Positions 1-9,500 of a stretch of 64,000 nt of DNA are shown here, piece after piece (position 1 is the first letter of the stretch; each line of letters begins with the position of its first letter). The stretch is from Prorocentrum cordatum. Lineage: Eukaryota; Sar; Dinophyceae; Prorocentrales; Prorocentraceae. The stretch lies in the NCBI GenBank assembly GCA_963575745.1, contig CAUYUJ010015272.1, forward strand, positions 271,789 through 335,788. The letters are read 5' to 3'. The notes under the pieces are model-generated. The model worked only from the letters and a program-made list of their open reading frames with translations, did not search any database and had not been told where the DNA came from. The position numbers and the translations under genes were made by a program.

Positions 1-3000
1 CCGTACACGGGCGTCTGCGGTGGCCGTGAGGTTAAGCGCGGCTGGAGCCGGCGCTGCCTCTGCGTTGATGTAACTCCCGACGAGCTTGAAGGAATCGACC
101 ACACGAAGGGGGCGCTCCGCCAGTGTGAGCTGGGTAACGGCGGCGTGAAGCTCGTCGGTGAGCGCCCACCCTGCCACTTTACCAGGGTGAATGCGTTGAC
201 CTGAGAATCGATCAAACTTGGCGGTTTCGTCAAGAGATTTCTGCAGCTCAGACGCGGTGTGGGTAGTGGAGTTGCTGTCGTCAACAAAGGTAGTGCTGAG
301 TGATCGAGGAACGTATCGAAGCTGCCTCTTTGTCCACACGCACATGAGCAGCTTGATGTCGTCCAGGGACCACGAGCTTCCCTGGAGGTGACCGTTAGTC
401 CTGGCCAAGTCCTTAGAGTACGCTCCGTTCGTGCGGATGTAGCGTTTGTGGTGTCTGTAGAAATTTCGGCGGACAGTAACGATGTCTTGAGGGCACCCCG
501 AGTGCAGCGCAAGGTTAAGGCAGATGTCCGTGATGAGGTAGTCGAAGCACTTCTGTCGGTCAAGGGCAGCTCCAGCTAAGGGGAGGAGTAAAGCCCTGGC
601 GTGTTCGATGCGCAGGGCGAGAGAGGTGCTGACATCCCCAATGGTGGCTTTGGGAACAGCGACGAAGCTCGTGGCATGGGTCCATCCTTGCCGCCAGGTC
701 GTGAGGCTACGGTAGGCTGGCGCTTCCCACGCGTACATCCAAACGGAAAGAACCGAGAGAAGTCGTTGGTCCGTCGGGAGTTCCCCTCGGCCTTTTCGGA
801 GGCGCGGGTTTGGCACGTGCAGGAGGGGCTCGGGGATGGTGCCAGTGCGTTGCATAGCACGTAAGACGCTGGCGAAGAGGCGAAGGATGTCGTAGGGTAA
901 CTCCTTAGCCTCCTTAGTTGTCCAGCCGTCGAGTCCCCCCGCGCGGCGCGGTGAACGGGTGCGAATGAAGTGGATGAGTTGGTCGTCGGTGAGGTGGAAA
1001 GGGGCTGCTGGTGATGGCGTAGGCAGCTCTTGTCGGTACTCGTCGTAGAAGTCTGCCCACGTCGGCATAGCTTCGGCGTCATGACCTGCGCGAGCGCGAT
1101 ACCTGCCCAAGATGGGTTCCCAGGTGTCGACCATGAGCTTAAGCATGTCTTTGGTATTGGCAACAATGGCGTTGGCGGGGAGGGCGTCGGGAACCTGGGC
1201 AGGTGGTGGGTCACGAGTGTGGCCTTCGTCGTTGTCAGTGTCGAGCGAACTACCGTCGCTGGGGCTGAAGCCGCCAGCGTCGGTGTCGGCATCACTATCG
1301 TCCGTGCAAGCTTGGTCAGGGTTGAAGGCGGTGGTGTCGCAGTGGAGCTGTGCATCGTCGGGAGTGGTAGGCGTGCGGAGATACGCCGTGGGCGAGCAGT
1401 CGGCAGCCCGTGCGTATATGGCCGCTTTTCGCCCGCTTGGCTCGCGGACACCCTCCGCCCAAATCTTAATACGTTCCGCTTTGACTCGGTTAGCACGTCG
1501 CGCCAGCTCTGAGTCAAGGTTTTGGATCAGACGGTCCAGGTGCTCTCCGCGTGGTGCTGGCACGTCGGGGGTCCAGGCCTCGGGAAAGGCCAGGAGGGCC
1601 GTGGGGCGCAGCTTGTGGCAGAGAAGGCGGGCCGCGGTCCACGTGCAGTCGTTGCGCTGCGCCAGGTACGGCGGGATAGCACGGCAGTCGATATGATGGT
1701 GCTGTCCGATGAAGCGAAGCTCGCAAAGTTGCCGATGGAGCTTGCGAAGGCGGTTCATGTGAATCGTGGAAGCTCCGTAGGTGGGAAAGGCGCGGGGGAC
1801 GGCGGGTCGCTCCTCGAACGTGGGTGTGAGCCCGTGCATGGTAGGGGCCTTCTTTTTTGGATGGTCTGGCGGTGGGGGCGGCAGGTCGCGCAGCCGGGTA
1901 AGATGGTACTCATGGCTGGCCTCGTTTGCCAGGGCGAACATGCGTTCCACATCGTCGCGTGTGTCAGCCTGCTCCATGCGGTCATGGTATCGCCCTGCGA
2001 TGAGGGTCCCTAGTGCCTGAAGTTCGTGGTCCTCATGAGCTCCGTCGTTAGGAGGGTAAGGCGTGGGGGCTAGAAGGCGTGGGGCCGTATGGTCGAGGCG
2101 GCTAAGGTCGAGAGTGACCTGCAGGCCAACATGGGATTTCGCTGGCAAGTCACGCAGATAGCAGAAGTCGGTGACGAGGGATCGCGCCGCTTGGTTGGCG
2201 ATGATATAATCGATGCGCGAAGTGCGGGGGCACTTGGTGACGCGGTCCCAGTCAGGGATGTTGCCATATGTGTGCATGGTGTGGTCCGGTGTGCCTTCAG
2301 CGACGTTAAACCATCCGTGCTGCATCATGTGCAGCAGGTGAGGATTGTCGTCGATGTTCGTGTTGGCGTCCATGCAAATGAAGTACGAGGCTGAGCCGAC
2401 CCTCGCGGCGGCACAGTCAGCAAGCCGAAACAAATCGGTGCTGTCTCCTCCAGCGACCCCGCAGAGGCTCGCAATGTAGATCCCAGCGGGCCCGTGGTTG
2501 TTTCGTCGCCGCCTGCGGCGGTGCTGGGTGCAGAGCGGGAGGAAGGCCTCGTGCCATCGTTTCTTGGCCTTGAGGGTGGCGATACAGGACGCAGTGTCGT
2601 CGACGGTGGAGTCGACGATGGCGTCCTTAGAGAGGATGGCGACCCCTCCCGAGGCTCCAGTGTTGCCCTCGACCGTGTGGTCCGTGCCACCGTGAGCAGC
2701 TTTGCGCTGGGCTCGCGCCAGATCCAGGTCAGGTCCCAGACTGGCCTTATATCCTCCGTGGTGTGGATTGGCGGCGTTGGTAGCGATGGCTTGCCTGGTA
2801 GGCTTGGCATGTCGGGTCTCCTGCAGTGCTATGACTGCGGCGTTGTGGTCGACACCTAGAGCGGTGATGGTTGGCCAGTTCGCTGGGAGACTCGTGATGT
2901 TGAGGCTGACGAGGTGGATGGAGCGACCTGGCCCGTCACCGTCGGTGGAGCTGGGGTTGGCACGCCCCGCACGGTGGAGGGCAGCCTGGCCCTCACCCAG

Positions 3001-3999
3001 GTAGAAAGCTTGGCCACAGTAGGAGCTCATGGCGTCGCAGCACATTGGCTTGGACGGGGCTGAAGCCGCCGTCAGGCCAGAAGTATAGGCAAGGCATGGT
3101 CGACACTGCGCCAGGGGGGGTTCATAAACATCGGCAAAACTGCCTCGAAAAATCCTCCTCACTCCTGTACCGTGGGGGACGGGGGGGGGAGAGGTGAGAC
3201 GGCAGCAGAGGGAGAGGGAGGCGACTCCTCGATCCGTCCTGCCGAAAACAAGAACAAAAGCAAACCAGCGGCGGCGGCTCGGCGCGGCAGCGGCGCAACG
3301 CGCGCGCATATACTGCGCGCGCGACACCGCTGGTCCGTCCTGCGGCGGCGCGCCCGCCCCGTCAGTAGCGTGATGAGCAGCATCGGGTGGAACAGCTCGA
3401 GCGGCGCGGTCGGTGGCCTGGCGCTGAGCCTCGTCCATGCCCGCTGCCGTGAGGCACGCGTTGCGGACAGGGCTGACTCCACGCGGGGCCGCCGCTGCCG
3501 CGGCAGCGGCTGCGGTGGCGGGGGCGCCGCCACGGCTCTGAGGAGAAAGCGGTGAGCCGCCGCCGAAGCCCGCCGCGAGGTCCTTGACGCGGTACTTGTT
3601 CTTGAAGGGGTCGAAGGTCGGCGCCTCGTCGATGGGGACGACAACGCGGGTGGGCGGTGGCAGCTCCTGGTCCGTGGACGGCGTCGGCTCGAGGTCGACC
3701 TGGCCAGGTTCGATGGCGCTGGCACCGAAGCGTGGCACCACCTCGGGGGCTTGGACATCAGCCTGAGTCTCGCGGGGCGGCGAGCTCGTGGAGCTCCCAG
3801 GGGCCTTGCGCGAGCTGTGGCGGCTGCAGGACCGGCTGCGCGGGACGCGCCCGCCCGTGTGGCGGTCGCGTGGCGAGGTCGCCTGGGCGTTAGCGCGCGC
3901 AGAGTCCGCCCTGCTCCTGCGCAGGGTGTTGGGCTGGGCTGGCGGGAGCCGCCTGTGCCGCCCGCCGCCGAGGCTGCAGCCTGGTCAGGGTCGACGGCG
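1..3999 (-). CDS. Endonuclease/reverse transcriptase ORF (partial, runs off window)
   Basis: The frame is open from just after a TGA at 4002-4000 down to base 1 (1333 codons); its first ATG that precedes recognisable domains is at 3438-3436. The endonuclease/exonuclease/phosphatase domain (about 2910-2090) shows SLNITSLP, ALQET, ICMDANTN, SRIDYI and KSHVGL, giving the expected Glu, Asp, Asp and His positions. A long linker follows. The RT (about 960-60) shows GGLDGW, LDRQKCFDYL (motif A), NGHLQGSSWS (motif B), FVDD (motif C) and a thumb-like SGQRIHPGKVAGW. Both catalytic centres look intact, so this frame has probably been under selection recently. It would nick target DNA and prime cDNA synthesis at the nick. 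Its N-terminal part overlaps the ORF at 3159-5171 in another frame; residues just after 3800 read much better here. Confidence 0.88.
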
Positions 4000-5171
4000 T
4001 CAGGGCGGGGGCTGACGTGGTGGGCACTACCCTCGCTGTGCCGCGGGGAGGCGCTGGGGTGCGCCTGGGTGTACGTGAGGACGAGCGGGACGAGCGGCTG
4101 CCGCTCGCGCTCAGGGGGGCCAGGTTTTGCCTGGGCAGGGCGCAGCGCTGCGGCCACGTTTGGCGGGGGCGTGTGTTGGCGCGGTTGCCGGGCACGCACG
4201 TTCGCCTCGCGCCATCCTTCAGGGCGCCCTGTCCTGCCTCGGCTGGGTGCAGCCCCCTGGGCTGAAGCCGCAGGGGTTACCACTGCGGGCTGGTAGCTAG
4301 CGGTGCTGTCATGGCGGCCTGGGTAATTTCCCCAGGCACGCGTGGACCCTGGCACGGGCGAGGTGGCCCGTGGGGGAGCCTGCACGCGTGCACGCGGGTA
4401 GCCGATGACCGCTGGGTGCACCCTGGCGTGGGGGGCGTGGCCATAGCTGGAGGCGGCTGCTTCTGCCGCCGCGGGCCTGGCGCCAATGGGGCCACGGTGG
4501 TGGGTGGCTCCCCCGCCGTACACCGCGTTGTCGCCTGTCGGGACGCGCGCGGGAGAGCGGTTGCGGGGCGTGCTCGGCTGACCTGCGTCGCGTTGGTCGC
4601 GCTGCTGGGTGCGCTGCTGGTGCTGTTGGTAGCGCTGCTGGTCGGCTCTCGAGAGCGGGCGGGTGTCGGGGAGGATGGGCGGCACGTCGGGCCGCCGCCA
4701 GCACTGATAGACGTGCTCGAAGGCATGGTCTGGGTAAGTCTCCCCGACGGGTGAGTAGCGCCGTACATGCTCCACGTAGTCAATGTTCTGCGGCTCGGGG
4801 AGCACCGTGATGTTCACAGCCCGCTGGTGCGCTGGTCCATAGAGACAGAAGCTACCACGGTTGCTGCGGTCGTGTTTCAGCTCGGCTTCGGTCGTGGCAC
4901 GGCTCACCATGGCGTCGCAGAGGCGCATGTCGTAGTCGAGGGCTTGAGGCCCAGGGCCGCCCTCGGCATCCCAGTACAGTACCACGTCTCGCCAGCGGGT
5001 GCGGGTAGTGTGGATGCGCTCGGCGATAGACTCGCAGACGGTCCTGACTGTGACACGATCCCTATGCATGTTGGTGATGGCTAGGGAGTAAGGTCGGCGG
5101 ACCGTTTTGTTGAAGATGAAGTCCTCCTTGGGGCCTGGTGAGGGCCGAAGAGCACGTAGCCTTCCCTCCAC
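3159..5171 (-). CDS. Pro/Arg-rich ORF of element 1 (N-terminal half credible)
   Basis: The frame has 670 codons. The first ~170 residues look like a folded protein (for example FNKTVRRPYSLAITNMHRD and RWRDVVLYWDAEGGPGPQAL); the middle is Gln-, Pro- and Arg-rich and probably disordered. Past about 3960 the frame becomes an Arg/Ser-rich shadow, while the sensible reading moves to the endonuclease/RT frame by a change equal to -1. The start ATG at 5171 lies inside the end of the upstream Cys-rich frame (110-base overlap). I do not recognise the family. It may be a nucleic-acid-binding linker of the element polyprotein. I infer that the true product either continues into the RT frame by frameshifting or was broken by an indel. 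Confidence 0.55.
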   Translation of the reverse strand: MEGRLRALRPSPGPKEDFIFNKTVRRPYSLAITNMHRDRVTVRTVCESIAERIHTTRTRWRDVVLYWDAEGGPGPQALDYDMRLCDAMVSRATTEAELKHDRSNRGSFCLYGPAHQRAVNITVLPEPQNIDYVEHVRRYSPVGETYPDHAFEHVYQCWRRPDVPPILPDTRPLSRADQQRYQQHQQRTQQRDQRDAGQPSTPRNRSPARVPTGDNAVYGGGATHHRGPIGARPAAAEAAASSYGHAPHARVHPAVIGYPRARVQAPPRATSPVPGSTRAWGNYPGRHDSTASYQPAVVTPAASAQGAAPSRGRTGRPEGWREANVRARQPRQHTPPPNVAAALRPAQAKPGPPERERQPLVPLVLTYTQAHPSASPRHSEGSAHHVSPRPDAVDPDQAAASAAGGTGGSRQPSPTPCAGAGRTLRALTPRRPRHATATRAGASRAAGPAAATARARPLGAPRARRPARLRLMSKPPRWCHASVPAPSNLARSTSSRRRPRTRSCHRPPALSSPSTRRRPSTPSRTSTASRTSRRASAAAHRFLLRAVAAPPPPQPLPRQRRPRVESALSATRASRQRAWTRLSARPPTAPLELFHPMLLITLLTGRARRRRTDQRCRARSICARVAPLPRRAAAAGLLLFLFSAGRIEESPPSPSAAVSPLPPPSPTVQE

Positions 5172-6579
5172 AGCGGTTGGTCGGGAGACGGGTCTTCAGG
5201 CATCCCCGTTCCTGTGAACCCTGGTGGCCGCCTCGTGCCGTCGGGCAATCCCTGCTTGAGGACGCGACGCGGCCTCGGTGGTAGATACCATTGACCTTGG
5301 TAACCTGCTTGGCCTGGTTGTGGAGGCTCCCCCCGGGGCCTGAAGGCGCTCGGGGGGGTTCCTTGAGGTCGTGCTGGGCTGGCGCGTTGCCGTATTGGCG
5401 GGCGAGGATGTGCGGAGGCATCCCTGTGGCACGGACGTCGAACAGGCTGTGCGGACGAGGCGGATGAGGGCATCTGCTGGAGAGGCAGCATGTGTCGGAG
5501 TCCCGGTTGTCGGTGCTGTACGCACACGTCCAGCTGTTGCAAGAGTAGTCCGTGGACCAGTCCATAAGTGCACGTAGTCCGCTGAGGGAGCAGTCTGGGC
5601 ACGTTGGGTGGCCCGAGGTGCCGAGCTGCGTGTTGCTGCGGGCCGCACAGTACTGACAGCATTGGAATCGGCACTGTAGGCATGTCCAGCGTCCTGGTAG
5701 GGGCGGGAGCGCTTGCTCGTTGGTGCCTGCGTCGTCTGGGTGGGGTCGGGGTCGATCCCACAAGGGCCAGACGTCGGCGAACCAGGACTGGCCTGTGGTG
5801 CGGACCACCTCAGCGGGGAGGCGAGCGTCGTCAGCATGGCGCTCGATCCACTGGGGCCCCAGGTCCGCTGGGATCATGACCGTGCGCCAAGTGTCGTCCG
5901 CCTTGACGTGGACTTGGGTCGGTGCCCAGAGCCTGGTAGTGGTATCGCCATGGTCGTGGCGGAGGATGACCCAGCCGTCGCGACCCGCAACCGCAGGGTC
6001 GATAACGCGGTGGCCCACGACGGTCGTCCCCCACGGTAAGTAGGCGCCGTCGTGGTGCTCGCCCGGGTCAAGCCAGACCTCGATGCCAGGGGCATTGACA
6101 CGGGCCCGCACATCGCGGACGGGGAAGGCAAGATAACAGTGGTGGCGGTCGGCTCCTACTCCGTCTCGATGGGCTCTCCACGTCTCGAGGTCGCTGTTGT
6201 CTTGTTCTTGTGTGTTTTGTGATTTTTGTTTCTGTGTTGTGTGGTTGCGTTGTGTTTGATGTTGTTTTTGCTTGTGGTTTGTTGTTGTTTTGTTTATGTT
6301 TTTTGTTTTTTTTGTTTGTTTTTGTGTTTGTACTGTTTTTTTGTTCTTTGTTTGTTTTATTGTTTTTTTTGTTTGTTTTGTATTTCTTGTTGTTGGTTTG
6401 TTTTTTTCTTTTGTCTTTTTTTTTCTTCTTTTTCTTTTTTTTGGCTTTTTTTTTTTTTTGGGTTTGGTTGTTGTTTCCGTGGGTTGTCTGTATTGTGTTT
6501 GTTTTTGTTTAGTTGTCCGAGGTGGAGTTTCCGCCGCTCTGCCGTGACGAACGCGAGGCAGATCGCCGTGGGCGAGCAT
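5062..6579 (-). CDS. Cys-rich ORF of element 1
   Basis: The 505-codon frame begins inside the A-rich spacer, whose first ~130 codons are a Lys/Thr/Gln run that I do not regard as protein. Credible protein starts near 6190 (for example LAFPVRDVRARVNAPGIEVW). Around residues 295-330 there is a Cys cluster (TCLQCRFQCCQYCAARS, then HPTCPDCSLSG), and a second around 345-370; the first resembles a zinc ribbon or RING-like site. Past about 5330 another frame reads better (GQWYLPPRPRRVLKQGLPDG), so an indel or frameshift is likely there. The family is unknown to me. The position between the A-rich spacer and the Pro/Arg-rich ORF suggests a zinc-binding, possibly RNA-binding, module of the element. 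Confidence 0.5.
   Translation of the reverse strand: MLAHGDLPRVRHGRAAETPPRTTKQKQTQYRQPTETTTKPKKKKKPKKRKRRKKKTKEKNKPTTRNTKQTKKTIKQTKNKKTVQTQKQTKKTKNINKTTTNHKQKQHQTQRNHTTQKQKSQNTQEQDNSDLETWRAHRDGVGADRHHCYLAFPVRDVRARVNAPGIEVWLDPGEHHDGAYLPWGTTVVGHRVIDPAVAGRDGWVILRHDHGDTTTRLWAPTQVHVKADDTWRTVMIPADLGPQWIERHADDARLPAEVVRTTGQSWFADVWPLWDRPRPHPDDAGTNEQALPPLPGRWTCLQCRFQCCQYCAARSNTQLGTSGHPTCPDCSLSGLRALMDWSTDYSCNSWTCAYSTDNRDSDTCCLSSRCPHPPRPHSLFDVRATGMPPHILARQYGNAPAQHDLKEPPRAPSGPGGSLHNQAKQVTKVNGIYHRGRVASSSRDCPTARGGHQGSQERGCLKTRLPTNRCGGKATCSSALTRPQGGLHLQQNGPPTLLPSHHQHA
6195..6510 (-). other. A/C-rich intercistronic spacer in element 1
   Basis: On the plus strand this ~315-base stretch is almost only T and G; on the sense (minus) strand it is A-rich with scattered C and T and almost no G. 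It starts right at the stop of the 1350-codon ORF and ends where credible protein sequence of the Cys-rich ORF begins. Such RNA would be nearly unstructured. It could be an internal poly(A) remnant from a joining event, or a leader allowing internal initiation or re-initiation. The sequence alone does not decide. Confidence 0.6.
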
Positions 6580-9500
6580 GGCCTCGGGCGAGGGCGGCGG
6601 CCGCGCTGATGAGGGACGGCGTACGGCGGTCGTCGGCTCCTGATGTCGTCGATGAGCGGTCTGGACTGTGTGCCAGGGCGGCGCCTGACTGGTAGGTGCG
6701 CGGTGGGCCAGACGCGGCCCCAGGGCTGGAGCCGCTGGGGCACGGCTCTCGTGCGTCGGACTGCCCCCGCACGGGGGCGGCTTGCAAGCCAGTGTACACC
6801 AGGTCGATCAGTGGCTGCGGGTCCAGCTGGAGCTTGCGAAGCGAGACGCGTGGACGGGGCTGGTTGGGGTCGGCCCTGGTGGCGGCTTCGGTGTCGTAGT
6901 GCTGCTTAGCCCATGCTCGCGCTGCCTCTGGCGAGTATAGTGCCTGCGGCGGTGGCCACGCTGCCGCGATGTCCAGCCTGCGCCAGGTGTTAGCTTCCTG
7001 GTCGCGGGCTTCAGCCGCCTCGCGGAGGTCTGGGTGATCGTAGCCAACGATGTGGAGGGCGTGCGCACAGTCGCCCATGCCATAGGCTTGTGGTAGGGCA
7101 CGGCACCTGGAGGCAGCTTCCGTGGGGGCACACCAGTCCATGCGGATGAGGAGGCCCAGGACCCGAGGGTAGATGAGGCGCGCTCCGTGGGCCTCCCCTT
7201 TCACGAAGTTGTGCCAGTTCTCACCGCGCGGCGGTTGGGTAGCCTCGCACATCCAGAGCGCGATGGGTCCCCACGCGAGGGTGTCGCCCTCGAGGTTGTA
7301 GGGCGGGTGAGGCGGCACTGCGTACCACGCGGCCAGCGACGGGTGCACACTCACGTACGTGCGGCCAACATTTGTGGCGGTTCGACCCTTCGCTTCACGG
7401 CGGGGGCCTGGCAGGAGGTGACCTCCGTTGAAAGCGAGACGAGCCGCAAGGTCGCCGCGGGTCCCGTGCCAGAAGACCGTGGGCGTGTCAGTGGTGGGTT
7501 GACGGAGGTCCCACGTGAGGTAGGGGAAGATCGTCTCGCCTGAGTTCCCGCCCGAGTCTTCCAGCACCCAAGTGAGTCGGTCCGGGGGCCTCTGCATGAT
7601 GTCAGTCCACGGCGCCAACGCTTGGAGCGTTGGATCATGGGTGAATCGAGGATGGTCGTGGAGCCGCAGGGCGTCTTTGATGTCCTCTGTAGTTACGCCA
7701 CTGTTACCAAGCGCAAAGCCGTTTTGGTACAGGGCGGTGAGGATGCTCGTCGGCGGCACGGGGACCGCTGGGTCGCGCTGGATGGTGTTGCGTAAGTTGC
7801 GCGTCGGTGGCCTGAGGGCTGGGTGGGGCGTACCAGGGCCTGGAGGCGCCTGGGGCCTGGCGGGTGATGCATAGCGTGCTCGCCGTCGTGGTGGTTGGGT
7901 GTCCATGTCGGAAGAGGAACCACGAGCATCTGCATGTCGGAAGATGGACCACGGGCTGTCGAGGGTGCGCTCACGTGTTTCCCTTGCCTCGGCGTCGCTG
8001 GCATGGGCTGTGGCGTCTTCGTGAGTCGGTGGGTTACCATAAGCCGCACCGCTTATGGGGCCGTCTCGCGGGGACGGGCTGGTCGATCGTGGTGTGACAG
8101 ACGAGGCTCGCGATACCGCGGCAGTGACTTCGACAATGGCGGCGGTGGTGGCGGTGGTAACGTCGGCGACCGCGGCGGCAACTGCAGCAGCATAGTGTTC
8201 CTGTAGCAGCGGGTGTCGAAGTGAGTGCACGTGCTGGCTCTCGGGTTCGTCGGGATGCGTGCGCGGCATTGTGTATGTGGCCTCGTCACGCGGCCTCCTG
8301 TTCGGTTGGCAACAGCGGAGGCACCACTGGGCCGTGGATGAGTCCAGGGCGCGCGCACAGATGCGGGCTCCTACGTGTCCGACGGCTCCTTGAGCGAGAA
8401 GTTTGGCGCCGACCAGAAGAAGACCGCACACCACTCCGCCAGTGGCAATGGCTCCGAGTTTGCCACTGGCCCATTTCAGGACACCCCCGAGGCCAGACCC
8501 GACTGCGCTGGCTCCGCCCGAGACGATATCTCTGAGTTTGGCGCTGGTCCACTTGAGAATACCCCACAGGGCGGGCGTGACGTTGTATGCCGTTGTGCGT
8601 CGGGGCGTAGTGGACACAGATGTGCCTGGTGCCGCCGCTTCACGTCGTCGTCGCTGCCGGTAGCTGGGGTCTCGGCTCGGTGTCGGCAAGTACCCGTCGA
8701 TCTGGTCCTTGTACGGCATGGCTACCACGATGGCATACGTGGCCACGAAGAGACAAATGAGACAGCCGCAGCGTCGGGAGGCCGCTGCGCTGTGCGGGGC
8801 CTCGTAGGAGCCGCTGGCGTCAGGGCTCGCGTCGTCGATGGGGTCGTTGTCGATGCCAGCCTGCCAGTGGTCGACGGCGCTGGAATTGGAGTCAGTCGCG
8901 TTAGCACGGCAGACAAGGGTGCGGGGCGTGGTTCTGCCACCTGAGGTCTGAAGCCGTCCAGATCCAGCCAATGCTGCAGCGGGGCTGAAGCCGCCACTGC
9001 GCGAGCTGGTTAGAGCTGGCGATGCAGTGGGATGGCTTGTCTCGTCGGCGGCAGTGGCGCCTTCAGCGTCGTTGAGCTGTACGCTGGGGTCGGCCTGGGC
9101 CGAGTTGTTGGGCGGACTGCTGTGCGACAGGGGGCGCCCTATGTAGGGTTCGCTGTCACGGTCACGCTGGGCCGTGTGACCTGGCGGTGCCGTGCCGTCG
9201 CGATCCTGGGTTTCCATGTCGTCCTGGCTATCGTCCGACGCGTGGAAAGAGTCTAGGGATATGTTGCTGATATCGCTGGCCGCGATGTGTTGGAGCAGAA
9301 GCGGTTCGGCGTCGGCCGCGGGCTGGTCACTCGTGGCGTGTTGGGCGAGGGGGCCAGCTGGCGGTGGTAGGTTTAGCGGTTCCATCGGTGCCGCGGCGAG
9401 CTCCGCCTCGACAAGCGGCTGCATGTCTGGCGGGTGGTGCAGGATCGCATCCGCGAGGTACGCCAGGGCGTCTTGGTCGGGTGGAGGGAGGCCTCTTGGC

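Noticed and set aside
6210-6609. Phe/Leu/Val-rich plus ORFs that look like membrane proteins
   Set aside because: They are antisense readings of the A/C-rich spacer of element 1.
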